The notes: generated by a model not told the origin, from the letters alone. 64,000 nt of DNA from Roseimicrobium gellanilyticum (GCF_003315205.1 NZ_QNRR01000010.1:184946-248945), one strand, 5' to 3'. Positions 19,644 through 29,016 are shown, numbered from the stretch's first letter. Made by a program: numbers and translations.

Positions 19644-19653
19644 GACTGGTGCA

Positions 19654-19665
19654 CTACAACTGTAG
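19654..19665. promoter_or_regulatory. BlaI-type operator 2
   Basis: CTACAACTGTAG repeats the same half-sites (CTACA / TGTAG, imperfect centre) 26 bases downstream of the first palindrome, centre to centre about 24 bases, and 12 bases before the ATG at 19678. Paired operators overlapping a promoter are typical of bla/mec systems. Confidence 0.7.
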
Positions 19666-19677
19666 CATGATGGGCGC

Positions 19678-20061
19678 ATGTCATTGCCAGCTGTTTCAAA
19701 TTCCGAATGGACTGTCATGGAATACCTGTGGGAAGAATCCCCGCAGACCGCCGCGGAGGTGATTGCGGGGTTGCGTGAATCCACGGGCTGGGCGCCCAAT
19801 ACGGTCCGCACACTTCTTACACGGTTGGTGGAGAAGGGTGCCTTGCGCGCGAAGGACAACGAGGCGGGTGTCCGCGAGTATGCGCCGGCGGTGAAGCGGG
19901 ATGCCGTGGTGAGGGCGGAGAGCAAGACCTTCCTGCAGCGTGTCTTCCGCGGTGCGGAGAAGACCTTGCTCGCCCATTTCGCCGCCAATGCCAGGCTCAC
20001 TCCTGAGGAGGTGAAGGAGCTCAAGAGGTTACTCGATGAAAATGTAAAGCCAAAGCCATGA
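19678..20061 (+). CDS. BlaI/MecI-family transcriptional repressor
   Basis: The 127-residue protein has the BlaI winged helix (SEWTVMEYLWEESPQTAAEVIAGL, NTVRTLLTRLVEKGALRAKD) and the short dimerisation tail (ELKRLLDENVKPK), with full family length. It should bind the two TACA-N2-TGTA operators just upstream and repress the operon. Its stop codon overlaps the ATG of the first M56 gene (ATGA). In known bla and mec systems the M56 partner triggers cleavage of BlaI when an inducer is sensed. Here the inducer is unlikely to be only a beta-lactam, because no beta-lactamase follows in the operon. Confidence 0.93.
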   Translation: MSLPAVSNSEWTVMEYLWEESPQTAAEVIAGLRESTGWAPNTVRTLLTRLVEKGALRAKDNEAGVREYAPAVKRDAVVRAESKTFLQRVFRGAEKTLLAHFAANARLTPEEVKELKRLLDENVKPKP

Positions 20062-22931
20062 ATCTGCCCGCACTCCACGCCGTGCTTCCCGCACTCACGG
20101 AAGCGTTTGATTTTGTGCTCCGTGCTTCGTTGCTGGCTGCGGTCGCCATTCTCATGGTGGTGAGCATCCGGTGGACACTTGGGTCACGCCTGGCCCCGGC
20201 TGCACGGGGGTGGTTGTGGTTCCCTGTGGTCTTGCTTTGTCTCAGTCCCCGACTCCCGTCGTTCATCGGGTGGAATGTTTCCCCAGAGGGGATCGCCAAA
20301 CCTGTGCGTGAAGTATTCGAGCCGGCGCTCGGGCCGATTGTGGTGCGTGGTGAGCCGCAGCTCCTGAAGGACGCAGGGATGCCTGCACCGCAGGTGGTCC
20401 GGGCAACGATGTCCATCAGAGAGGCACTGGCCATTGCATGGGGTGCGGGCAGTGTTTGCCTCGGCGCCTTCTGGCTCATCGCCTATGTGGGTCTGTGGAG
20501 GAGAGTGAGGCGTGAACAGGGCGCTGTCAGTGAACGTTTGAGAGAAGAGTTCCGCGACTGTGTTCTCAAGGCAGGACTGCGCCGTGTGCCCCGTCTGCTG
20601 GTGACCGGAGCGGTGGACAATCCTGCGGTGGCTGGGCTGTGGCGGCCGACCGTGCTTGTGCCACCGGGATTGTTGGAGTCGATGGACCGTTCGTCGTTGC
20701 GGCATGTGCTGCTGCATGAACTCGGCCACATCCGGCGCATGGACCTCTGGTTGCACTGGGCGTCGGCACTGATGGTGGTGTTGCATTGGTTCAATCCGCT
20801 CGTATGGCTTGCGGCTCGCAAGTTCCGTGTGGATCGTGAGGCTGCGTGTGATGCTGCAGTCATTCATGCCATTGACGGACAGGCGCACGCCTATGGCGAG
20901 ACGCTCCTGGCTCTCGGCTCACGTGCGGTGCCGTCCTTCGCGCCACGACTGATGGCAGGGATGCTGGGAGGCGCCGACATGGTGAAGCAGCGCATCGTGG
21001 ATATCACCCGCAGGGACAGAAACTCGCGCATGGCTGCGTGCTTTGCCTTCGTGGTAGTGCTGAGCGGTGCCGGGATGCTGGCAGTCGTCGCGGCAGAACC
21101 CGCGCCACCGACGACCATCGCAGAAACGAAGCCGGCTGCAGAAAAGGATGCGGCATCGCCTTCGTTCAAAACTGCTGCCAAGGAACTCTACACGCGCACC
21201 TTCAGAGTGCCGCCGGATTTCCTCACCTGGATTCAAGAACAGGGTCCGCAAGACAATCCTGCGCGTGGGGAGGAGAAGAAGCCAAAGCCCACGGCGGTGG
21301 TCCTGCTCAAGCAACTCGGTGTCCCTTTCCCAGAAGGAGCTTCAGCCACTTTTGTACCGTCCACTTCCCAGCTCATTGCGAGGAACACCGCGGACAATCT
21401 GGATCTCATCGAAGCCATCATCGATGCCAGGCAGACTGCCACGATTCGCCAGATCTATGTGACGAGCCATGTGGTGGTCTTCAAGGAAGGCAGCAAACCG
21501 AATCTGCTGGGGCCCATGCAGCCTGCGCCAGAGAAAAGCGAGACGGCCGCGGAGCCCATTTCAGGCACGCCTGCACCTCCTCTGGTGGTACATCCGGCAG
21601 CCGGGAACCCCGCGCCATTCGCGGTGAGCGGCGTCTTCACGGATCCCCAGTTCCAGGTGCTGTTCCGGGCACTGATGGGCAAGGGGGTGCCGGCTCCCGA
21701 TGGCAAGCCCGATGACACTTCGTACGATGCTTGGCTAAAGACGCTCGCCGGCCAGGTGCAGACGGTCGTCAGAATGCCATCCGTGGTCACCCGGAATGGG
21801 CAAAAAGCCACGGTCGAGGTGGTGCGCGAGTTCATCTTTCCCACGGCGTATGATCCGGTCCAGGGCGCGACGAAAGATACCCATCCCAAACTGGTGCCCA
21901 CCCATTTTGAGATGAAGCCGGTGGGCTTTCTGCTGGATGTGGAGCCTGTCATCGGGGCGGATGGATACACATTGGATCTGGTTCTGGCACCTCAAATGCC
22001 ATCCTTCATCGGGTGGACGGAGTATCCCGTGGCCGATGGTGAGAAGATCAAGAACCCCGCTTTCGAGAGCAGAAAGGTCAGCACCTCGGTGACCATCTGG
22101 GATGGCCAGACTGTGGCGTTCTCGGGTGAATCGTCCGTTTCTCCCTTCCTCCTGGATCCCTCGCTCAAAGGTGAGGCGGCGACCCTTTCCAAAGTTCATC
22201 CGGTGATGATCTTTGTCACCGCCGCGATGATTGACCCCAGTGGCAATCCGGTGGGCAAGCCGGTGCAGAAGGGGGAAAAGAATGATACACCGGAGAAGGC
22301 ACCCGATCCTCAGGCAAAGGGGGGCAAGGCAGCGACAGCAGGTGGCGTGACCTCCAAGCGGGCGCGACTGCAGTTTCATGTGCCCAAGCCTGGTACTCGG
22401 GAACTCGACAGGGAACCGACAGCGGCATTTACCGAGTCACAGCTGGCGATTCTTCTAGGCAAGGAACTGCGCACGCGGGCGGTGAAACGTGTGGCGATGT
22501 TGTATCCGAACATCGCTCCGGTGCCCGTTGACCTTGGCATTGCCCGTCTGCCTGAGAGCGGACAGGTGATCGTCGAAGCATCGGGAACAAGCGAGGCTTA
22601 TGTCCGATATTTTCTGGATGGTCTGCTGGATGAGCTCATGGCTGTGCGCAAAGAGGCCATGGAGAAGATTGCGTATGGAGCCTTGGGGAAGATCCTCCAA
22701 GAAGTGCTTGCATCGCAAAAGGAGGTGAAAACGCTGACCGAACACCGTGATCACATGGCCAAAGGAGGAGCACCCAAGGAAGAGATCGACAAGATCAATG
22801 CGGAGCTGGAGCGCGAGACTGAAAACCTTCGCGTGTGGACACAGAAGCTGCAACAAGCGGAGGAAGCCCACGGTGTGACGAGTAGCATCGACATTCTTGA
22901 GCGCCCTGCACCCGCAAAGGAAAACCAATAG
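20058..22931 (+). CDS. M56 (BlaR1-type) metalloprotease fused to secretin-like and coiled-coil regions, copy 1
   Basis: This 957-residue protein begins like BlaR1/MecR1: membrane segments near residues 18-40 and 125-148, an additional predicted one near 330-350, and the zinc protease motif H220-ELG-H224 with downstream EAACDAAV. The usual penicillin-binding sensor is absent. In its place, residues about 375-740 look like a secretin-type beta region: LLKQLGVPFPEGASATF with LIARNTADNLDLIEAII, then VRMPSVVTRNGQKA, GFLLDVEPVIGADGYTLDL, VTIWDGQTVAFSGE and HPVMIFVTAAMIDPSG. The last 170 residues contain VIVEASGTSEAYVRYFLDGLLDELMA and a coiled coil, reminiscent of chain-length-determinant (Wzz/GumC) proteins. 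The protease part probably cleaves or signals to the upstream BlaI. The sensor halves are inferred by motif reading only. A paralogue follows 30 bases downstream. Confidence 0.85.
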   Translation: MNLPALHAVLPALTEAFDFVLRASLLAAVAILMVVSIRWTLGSRLAPAARGWLWFPVVLLCLSPRLPSFIGWNVSPEGIAKPVREVFEPALGPIVVRGEPQLLKDAGMPAPQVVRATMSIREALAIAWGAGSVCLGAFWLIAYVGLWRRVRREQGAVSERLREEFRDCVLKAGLRRVPRLLVTGAVDNPAVAGLWRPTVLVPPGLLESMDRSSLRHVLLHELGHIRRMDLWLHWASALMVVLHWFNPLVWLAARKFRVDREAACDAAVIHAIDGQAHAYGETLLALGSRAVPSFAPRLMAGMLGGADMVKQRIVDITRRDRNSRMAACFAFVVVLSGAGMLAVVAAEPAPPTTIAETKPAAEKDAASPSFKTAAKELYTRTFRVPPDFLTWIQEQGPQDNPARGEEKKPKPTAVVLLKQLGVPFPEGASATFVPSTSQLIARNTADNLDLIEAIIDARQTATIRQIYVTSHVVVFKEGSKPNLLGPMQPAPEKSETAAEPISGTPAPPLVVHPAAGNPAPFAVSGVFTDPQFQVLFRALMGKGVPAPDGKPDDTSYDAWLKTLAGQVQTVVRMPSVVTRNGQKATVEVVREFIFPTAYDPVQGATKDTHPKLVPTHFEMKPVGFLLDVEPVIGADGYTLDLVLAPQMPSFIGWTEYPVADGEKIKNPAFESRKVSTSVTIWDGQTVAFSGESSVSPFLLDPSLKGEAATLSKVHPVMIFVTAAMIDPSGNPVGKPVQKGEKNDTPEKAPDPQAKGGKAATAGGVTSKRARLQFHVPKPGTRELDREPTAAFTESQLAILLGKELRTRAVKRVAMLYPNIAPVPVDLGIARLPESGQVIVEASGTSEAYVRYFLDGLLDELMAVRKEAMEKIAYGALGKILQEVLASQKEVKTLTEHRDHMAKGGAPKEEIDKINAELERETENLRVWTQKLQQAEEAHGVTSSIDILERPAPAKENQ

Positions 22932-22961
22932 AGCTCTGTGTGCTCTTGAGAAGCCCAAGTC

Positions 22962-25814
22962 ATGAATTCACCAACTCTCTCCACGCTGTCCCTGGTGTTT
23001 GACTACGTGCTTCGGGCGTCGCTGCTGGGAGCGGCTGCCATCGCTCTGGTGCTCCTCATCCGGTGGATGCTGGGTCGTCGCCTCGCGCCGGGGGCGCGAA
23101 GCTGGCTCTGGTTTCCGGTGGCCGTGCTGTGCCTGAGCCCGCAGCTGCCAGGTCTGGTGGGCTGGGCTTTCACGGCGGAGGCGCTCCCCACACCGGTAAG
23201 GAAGGCGGTCGCAGTGGAGGACTACCCCGCGGTCGTCGTGCAAGGTGAACCCGAGCCTTTGTTGGAAGCGCCGGATCCGGTGATACCCGCAGCGCCTGTC
23301 GCTCGCTTCTCCGTGAGAGAAAAGATGGCGCTGGCCTGGGCTGCGAGCGCCCTCACCATTCTCCTCTTTTGGCTGGCAGCATATGCGGGACTGTGGCGTC
23401 GTCTCCGACACCAGCAGGAACCGGTGAGCGAAGGTCTTGCGGCTGAGTTTCGGGTTTGTGCAAGTCTGTCTGGACTCAAGCGCCTGCCGCGATTGATGGT
23501 TTCAGCCGCGGTGGAGAGTCCGGCAGTGGCAGGACTCTGGCGTCCTGTGGTACTCATGCCACCTCGTCTCGCCGAGTCCCTGGGGGAGGAGGCTTTGCGA
23601 CATGTTCTGCTGCATGAGCTGGCCCACATCAAGAGAAGGGACCTCTGGCTGCATTGGGCATCCGCACTGGTAGTGGCCGTGCATTGGTTCAATCCGTTGG
23701 TATGGATCGCGTCGCGCAAGTTTCGCGGTGACCGAGAGTCTGCTTGTGATGCCGCGGTGATTGGGCTGGGTGAGAACCGGGCACACGCGTATGGGCAGAC
23801 ATTGCTGACATTGGAGACCCGTGTGACGCAGACGGTGGCCCTGCGACTCATGGCAGGTATCCTTGGCGGCGCGGATCTGGTTCGTCAGCGCATCGTGGAT
23901 ATCACACGCTTGGGGAAAACTTCGAGACGCGCGGCGTGGTCGGCGTTCTCCATGGTCTTGGGTGGTGCTGCTGTCATTGCGCTCGCCGCTGCTGAGCCAG
24001 CCGCACCCAAGGTGATTCCGCCCAGTACCAAAGAGGCGACGCCATCGTCCTCTTCCGAGGAACTGTACACACGTACCTACCGTGTATCTCCGGACTTTCA
24101 CACCTGGAGGCAAATCCCGACGCTTGAATCCTGGAGGATCACCGATGGCAATGCTTCACGAAGGAATGCAATCGAAGTTCTGAAGGAGCTCGGAATCCCT
24201 TTTCCCGAAGGGGCAAGTGCGACTTTCATACCTTCCACCTCCCAATTGATTGTGAGGAACACGACAACGAACCTGAATTTGATCCGAGGGATCGTGGATG
24301 CCAAGCTGAACACGCCCGTGAGGCAGGTCTATATCCGAAGTCACCTGGTGGTATTCAAGGAGGGAATCAGCCTGCCGGTACTCCCTGGAGCGTCTGCTGG
24401 AACACTCGAGAAGCCGGCATCCCTGAAAACACCAGCGAAAGCAGGAGAAGGCTCGCTGAGTACGCAGCAGCATCCCGGAGCGCCTCCTGAGACCTCGATG
24501 CACGTTGCTGGTGCGTTCACAGATGCCCAATTCCAAGTCCTCCTCAAGAGTCTGATGGGGAAGGGCACGCCATCCGCCAACACTTCTGGGAACGGTGCCT
24601 CTTTTGATCTGACCGATCTCGCACCCCAAGTAGAGGCGGTGATTGGTCTTCCTCCCATCACCACCCGCAGCGAACGCAGGGGCACGCTGGAGGTGGCGCG
24701 AGATTTCATTTACCCCACCGAGTACGACAGAAAGGAGCCGGCGGAGCAGGGCGAGTCTGCGCTGTATGTGCCAAAGAAGTTTGAGATGCGGCCCATCGGT
24801 ATCCGGCTGGAGATCGATCCAGTTGTCAGTCCTTTTGGGAATACGTTGGAGCTTGATCTCGGACCCGAATTGCAAGGCTTCATGGGGTGGGCCGATGCTC
24901 CCGCGGTGGGCGGTGGGACCGTGAAAACCCCGATCTGCAATACAAGCACGGTGCACACCGTGGTCACCATGCAGGACGGCCACACGATTGCTTTTGGAGG
25001 TTACGCCTATGTGGCGGCCTTCCTCATGAATTCCGCATTGAAGGGAGAGGAGGCGCTGATTTCGAAGAAGCATCCTGTCATGATCTTTGTCACTGCCATG
25101 ATGGTCGACCCCAGTGGGCAACCGCTAAAGAGCGAGGTGCCAGCGGTAGAAAAGAATGGTGCTTCGGAGAAAGCATCGTCAGTGAGACCTACGGGTGCTG
25201 CGGTGGTCGTCCTTGGTACACCGTCCGTCAGCCGGGCGGTCATCGATGTTGGTCCGGGTGTGGTCTATACCGGTCAGCCTGATGAGGCAGCTGTCGCGAA
25301 GTTTGTTCATGAGCAGATTGAACTTTTGCAGAGCCCGGAAATTCGCAAGCGTGCCGCGGACCGCACGGAGACTTATCATCCCTACGTTGCTCCCGTCCCG
25401 ATAAAGCTCTCGGCAAGTCGGATGCTGAAAACGACCCAGGTGGAAGTGACTGCCACCGGAACGAGTGCGGACTACACCCGATTTTTCCTGAAGCGCTTGC
25501 TGGAAGTGCTGATCGCACAGCGGAAGGAGGTCATGGAAGAATCGACTCTCGGTGTGGCTTCAAAAGCGGTGTTAGCCGTCGTCGAAAAAACGCAGGAGGT
25601 GGAATTGCTGACCGAGGAACAAAAAAATGCCACAGACCGGAAGGCCCCTCAGGGGAGGCTGGACAAGATAAAGGCGGACCTCGGCCGCACCCAGGAAGAG
25701 CTTCGTGTGGCAAGGGAAAAGCTCGTGCAGATGGATGTCGCCACCATCCATCGCGAGACCAAGTTTTTTGAACTCCAGATTTTGGAGCATCCGACTTCTG
25801 CCGAGGTAAAATAG
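22962..25814 (+). CDS. M56 (BlaR1-type) metalloprotease fused to secretin-like and coiled-coil regions, copy 2
   Basis: This 950-residue protein is a tandem paralogue of the preceding gene with the same order of parts. It has N-terminal membrane helices, H218-ELA-H222 with ESACDAAV, and a further membrane helix near residue 330. The secretin-like region covers about 365-725 (LIVRNTTTNLNLIRGIVDA, IGLPPITTRSERRGTLEV, LEIDPVVSPFGNTLELDL, VTMQDGHTIAFGG, HPVMIFVTAMMVDPSG). A C-terminal coiled coil follows VEVTATGTSADYTRFFLKRLLEV. The two copies diverge strongly in the linkers (about 430-500) but keep all motifs, so both are probably active. The pair may sense different ligands while sharing one BlaI repressor. 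No terminator is obvious after the gene. Confidence 0.85.
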   Translation: MNSPTLSTLSLVFDYVLRASLLGAAAIALVLLIRWMLGRRLAPGARSWLWFPVAVLCLSPQLPGLVGWAFTAEALPTPVRKAVAVEDYPAVVVQGEPEPLLEAPDPVIPAAPVARFSVREKMALAWAASALTILLFWLAAYAGLWRRLRHQQEPVSEGLAAEFRVCASLSGLKRLPRLMVSAAVESPAVAGLWRPVVLMPPRLAESLGEEALRHVLLHELAHIKRRDLWLHWASALVVAVHWFNPLVWIASRKFRGDRESACDAAVIGLGENRAHAYGQTLLTLETRVTQTVALRLMAGILGGADLVRQRIVDITRLGKTSRRAAWSAFSMVLGGAAVIALAAAEPAAPKVIPPSTKEATPSSSSEELYTRTYRVSPDFHTWRQIPTLESWRITDGNASRRNAIEVLKELGIPFPEGASATFIPSTSQLIVRNTTTNLNLIRGIVDAKLNTPVRQVYIRSHLVVFKEGISLPVLPGASAGTLEKPASLKTPAKAGEGSLSTQQHPGAPPETSMHVAGAFTDAQFQVLLKSLMGKGTPSANTSGNGASFDLTDLAPQVEAVIGLPPITTRSERRGTLEVARDFIYPTEYDRKEPAEQGESALYVPKKFEMRPIGIRLEIDPVVSPFGNTLELDLGPELQGFMGWADAPAVGGGTVKTPICNTSTVHTVVTMQDGHTIAFGGYAYVAAFLMNSALKGEEALISKKHPVMIFVTAMMVDPSGQPLKSEVPAVEKNGASEKASSVRPTGAAVVVLGTPSVSRAVIDVGPGVVYTGQPDEAAVAKFVHEQIELLQSPEIRKRAADRTETYHPYVAPVPIKLSASRMLKTTQVEVTATGTSADYTRFFLKRLLEVLIAQRKEVMEESTLGVASKAVLAVVEKTQEVELLTEEQKNATDRKAPQGRLDKIKADLGRTQEELRVAREKLVQMDVATIHRETKFFELQILEHPTSAEVK

Positions 25815-25925
25815 TGGCACTGCGGTCGGGTGGCGGCCCTCTTTCAAAATGCCCGAATCACTTTTGTATCACAAGGCATTGCCCCCAGCGTAGCAGCTTG
25901 CTCCCGTACGCGGTAGCCTGTGGAC

Positions 25926-27326
25926 ATGGGCAAAGAGTACAGCATCACCCCCGTCTCCGTTCCTCGCGTGGAGACGAAGCATCGTCGTATCAACACGGCA
26001 CTTCCGCATCCGGATTCCGTGCCTGTTTTGGAGAAGCTGCGTTCCCTTGAGCCCATTTCCATGCGTGGTATGCCGCCCATCGTCTGGGACAAGGCGGAGG
26101 ATTACTATGTGTACGACCGCCATGGCAACCAATGGCTCGACTGGAGCAGCGGCGTGCTGGTGACCAATGCCGGCCACGGCGTGAAGGAAGTGCGCGATGC
26201 CATCATCGCCCAGGTGCAGAGTGGGCTGCTGCACAATTATGTTTTCCCCAGCGAAGAGCGCGCCGAATTGACGGAACTGCTCATCTCACTGGCACCGGCA
26301 GACCTGAAGAAGGTCTTCCTCCTCACTACCGGCTCGGAAGCGACCGAGTGTGCGATCAAGCTTTCACGCTCGCACGGCATCAAGGTGGGCGGACGCGGCA
26401 AGATTGGCATCATCGGCTTTGAGCGCGGCTTCCACGGCCGCACGCTGGGTTCCCAGCAGGCCGGTGGCATGGCCGGGCAGAAGAACTGGATTGTGAATGA
26501 AGACCCGGCGATCTTCACCGTGCCCTTCCCGGACGGCTACTGGCAGCCAGATGTGACCTTTGATTGCTTCCTGAAGGCGATCGAGCAGCGTGGTCTCAAG
26601 CCGGAGAACATCGCTGGCGTGATGATGGAAACCTACCAGGGCGTGGGTCCCGACTTCGCTCCCACCGAGTACGTGCGCCAGCTCGCCGAGTGGTGCCGCA
26701 AGCATCAGATCGTGCTCACCTTCGATGAAGTGCAGGCGGGCTTCGGCCGCACGGGCAAGTTCTGGGCGTTTGAGCACTACGGCCTCGCCCCTGACCTCAT
26801 CTGCTGTGGGAAGGGTATCAGCAGCTCGCTGCCGCTCTCGGCGGTGATTGGTCGTGCAGAAATCATGGATCAATTCCCTCCGGGCTCCATGACCAGCACA
26901 CACACGGGGAATCCTGTCTGCTGCGCGGCTGCCATGGCGGCGATTCGCAAGATCCTGCGTGAGAAGATGACGGAGAACGCCGCCGCGCTGGAGCCCGTGC
27001 TCCTTGCCGGACTGAAGAAGATCCAGGCCCAGCATCCTGCTGTCATCGGCCATGTCACGGCCAAGGGGCTCGTCGCAGGCATGCAGACGGTCAAGGTCGG
27101 GACGAAGGACCCGGACCACGATCTCGCTCATCGCATCATTGAGCTTTGCTACCAGAAGGGACTCCTTCTTTTCGCACCGGTGGGTGCCTGGGGGCAGACG
27201 GTGAAAATCGCGCCACCGCTGAGCATTCCGAAGGATGCGCTGGAGGAAGGTCTCATTGTCCTGGAGGAAGCGACTGCCCAGGCGGTTTCCGAGTTGGTCG
27301 GAGAGCCCGTGCTGCGCGCCGCCTGA
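25926..27326 (+). CDS. Class III PLP-dependent aminotransferase (4-aminobutyrate/ornithine type)
   Basis: The 466-residue enzyme shows class III aminotransferase features: LDWSSGVLVTNAGHG, the phosphate-binding TTGSEATECAIKLSR, GFERGFHGRTLGSQQ, the cofactor aspartate in LTFDEVQAGFGRTGKFWAFEHYG, and the Schiff-base lysine K296 in CCGKGISSSLPLSAVIG. Length and motifs fit the 4-aminobutyrate/acetylornithine/omega-amino acid group; the exact amino donor cannot be assigned. I use the ATG at 25926; a GTG two codons earlier is in frame. It appears to be a single-gene unit between the M56 pair and the oxidoreductase gene. Confidence 0.88.
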   Translation: MGKEYSITPVSVPRVETKHRRINTALPHPDSVPVLEKLRSLEPISMRGMPPIVWDKAEDYYVYDRHGNQWLDWSSGVLVTNAGHGVKEVRDAIIAQVQSGLLHNYVFPSEERAELTELLISLAPADLKKVFLLTTGSEATECAIKLSRSHGIKVGGRGKIGIIGFERGFHGRTLGSQQAGGMAGQKNWIVNEDPAIFTVPFPDGYWQPDVTFDCFLKAIEQRGLKPENIAGVMMETYQGVGPDFAPTEYVRQLAEWCRKHQIVLTFDEVQAGFGRTGKFWAFEHYGLAPDLICCGKGISSSLPLSAVIGRAEIMDQFPPGSMTSTHTGNPVCCAAAMAAIRKILREKMTENAAALEPVLLAGLKKIQAQHPAVIGHVTAKGLVAGMQTVKVGTKDPDHDLAHRIIELCYQKGLLLFAPVGAWGQTVKIAPPLSIPKDALEEGLIVLEEATAQAVSELVGEPVLRAA

Positions 27327-27406
27327 GGCGTGCAGCAGATTCGAGTGAGGTGCGCGGCGGAGACAAGCTTGCATTCCGGTGATTAATCCGGTGTGCTGGG
27401 GGCGTT

Positions 27407-28891
27407 ATGTCCGGCCCTAACGCCATGAATCCCTCAGAATCTCCCGTATCATCCCGTCGCGATTTCCTAAAAACCACGACACGCACCGCTGCTGGCGTGT
27501 CCGTGCTGTCCGGTATCACCATCCCGTATGTTCACGCCTCGGTGAATGACGAGGTGAAGGTGGCTCTCATCGGTTGCGGTGGTCGTGGATCCGGTGCTGC
27601 GAGCAATGCGCTCTCCGTGGGGCCGCCCACCCGTCTCGTCGCCATGGCGGACGTGCAGAAGAACCGTCTGGACTCCAGCTTTGACGCGCTCTCCAGCAAG
27701 CATCCTGACCGCATGAGCGTGTCGGAGGATGCGAAGTTCATCGGGTTTGATGCCTACAAACAGGCGGTGGACATGCTGAAGCCCGGGGATATCGCCGTGT
27801 TCGCCACGCCTCCGGCCTTCCGCTGGGTGCACTATAAGTACGCCATTGAGCGGGGTGTGAACATCTTTATGGAGAAGCCGCTCTCCGTGGACGGCCCCAC
27901 CTCCAAGCGCATGCTGGAGCTGAATGAAGAGGCGAAAAAGAAAGGCCTCAAGGTGGCTGTGGGTCTCATGTGCCGCCACTGCCGTGTCCGCGGCGAGCTC
28001 TACAACCGCATCCAGGATGGCGCGATTGGCGATCTCATCCTTGCCCGTGCGTACCGCATGCAGGCGCCCGTGGCTTCCTGCTTCTCGAAGCGTCGTCCGG
28101 AAGACACGCCGGAGCTCATCTGGCAGATCCAGCGTTTCCACTCGTTCCTCTGGGCGAGCGGCGGCGCGTACAGCGACTTCTTCATCCACAATATCGACGA
28201 AGCCTGCTGGATGAAAAACGACTGGCCCGTGGAAGCCCAAGCCAGCGGTGGTCGCACGGATCGTGGCGATTACGTGGACCAGAACTTCGATCACTACTCT
28301 GTCGAATACACCTGGAAGGATGGCAGCAAGTTCTTCTTCGAAGGACGCAACATCACGGGCTGCCGCAATGAGTTCTCCACGCACGTGCACGGCTCGAAGG
28401 GCATGGCGATCGTCTCCACGGCGGGTCACCTCCCGGCGAAGAGCGCCATCTTCAAGGGTCAGACCCGTGACTCTTCGGCCACGGTGTGGCGTGCGCCATC
28501 CCCTGAGCCGAACCCGTATCAGACGGAGTGGGATGATTTCCTTGATGCCATCCGCAACAACAAGCCCTACAACGAAATGGAGCGCGGCGTGAAGGCCAGC
28601 CTCGTCACCGTCATGGGCCGTATGGCGGCGCACACCGGCCAGATCATCACCTATGATCAGATGCTGAACTGCCCGTACGAGTTCGCGCCTGGAGTGGACA
28701 AGCTGACGCTCGATGGCCCGGCTCCGATTCATGAAGACGCCAATGGCCGCTACCCTGTGCCGCTTCCCGGTGTGAACCGCGACCGCGAGTATGCGATGGC
28801 AGATGTGGTGGTACCCAAGGCACCTGAGCCTCCTGCGGCGCCGGCGCCTGCACCCGCGCCTGCACCCGCGGCGGGAGCGCAGAAGTCCTAA
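27407..28891 (+). CDS. Tat-exported Gfo/Idh/MocA-family oxidoreductase
   Basis: The N-terminus carries a twin-arginine signal (SSRRDFLKTTTRTAAG, then VSVLSGITIPYVHA), so the 494-residue enzyme is exported folded with its nicotinamide cofactor. The Rossmann motif VALIGCGGRGSGAA, then GVNIFMEKPLSVDGP (the EKP signature) and the C-terminal beta domain are typical of Gfo/Idh/MocA oxidoreductases acting on sugars or inositol-like substrates. The tail is an Ala-Pro repeat of about 25 residues. A run of five G lies just before the ATG at 27407 and may act as ribosome binding site; another ATG at 27425 is possible. A terminator follows at 28918. Confidence 0.9.
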   Translation: MSGPNAMNPSESPVSSRRDFLKTTTRTAAGVSVLSGITIPYVHASVNDEVKVALIGCGGRGSGAASNALSVGPPTRLVAMADVQKNRLDSSFDALSSKHPDRMSVSEDAKFIGFDAYKQAVDMLKPGDIAVFATPPAFRWVHYKYAIERGVNIFMEKPLSVDGPTSKRMLELNEEAKKKGLKVAVGLMCRHCRVRGELYNRIQDGAIGDLILARAYRMQAPVASCFSKRRPEDTPELIWQIQRFHSFLWASGGAYSDFFIHNIDEACWMKNDWPVEAQASGGRTDRGDYVDQNFDHYSVEYTWKDGSKFFFEGRNITGCRNEFSTHVHGSKGMAIVSTAGHLPAKSAIFKGQTRDSSATVWRAPSPEPNPYQTEWDDFLDAIRNNKPYNEMERGVKASLVTVMGRMAAHTGQIITYDQMLNCPYEFAPGVDKLTLDGPAPIHEDANGRYPVPLPGVNRDREYAMADVVVPKAPEPPAAPAPAPAPAPAAGAQKS

Positions 28892-28917
28892 GCGTTAGCT
28901 TCCAGCTTCCCGACGGA

Positions 28918-28951
28918 GGGGGCGCCCAAAAGGCGGCCCCTTATCGTTTTT
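28918..28951 (+). terminator. Rho-independent terminator after the oxidoreductase gene
   Basis: GGGG (28918-28921) pairs with CCCC (28937-28940) and CGCC (28923-28926) with GGCG (28932-28935), with one G-G mismatch and a CAAAA loop. A T-rich tail ending in TTTTT follows, 27 bases after the stop codon. Confidence 0.75.
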
Positions 28952-29016
28952 GAAAGAAGCGATGCCATTGCCCGCGTTTGGGGCTCAAAGCCCGCAACAT
29001 TCAAGCCCTGAACGCC

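Noticed and set aside
20058..25814. True beta-lactam resistance locus
   Set aside because: BlaI and M56 parts are present but there is no penicillin-binding sensor domain and no beta-lactamase in the operon.
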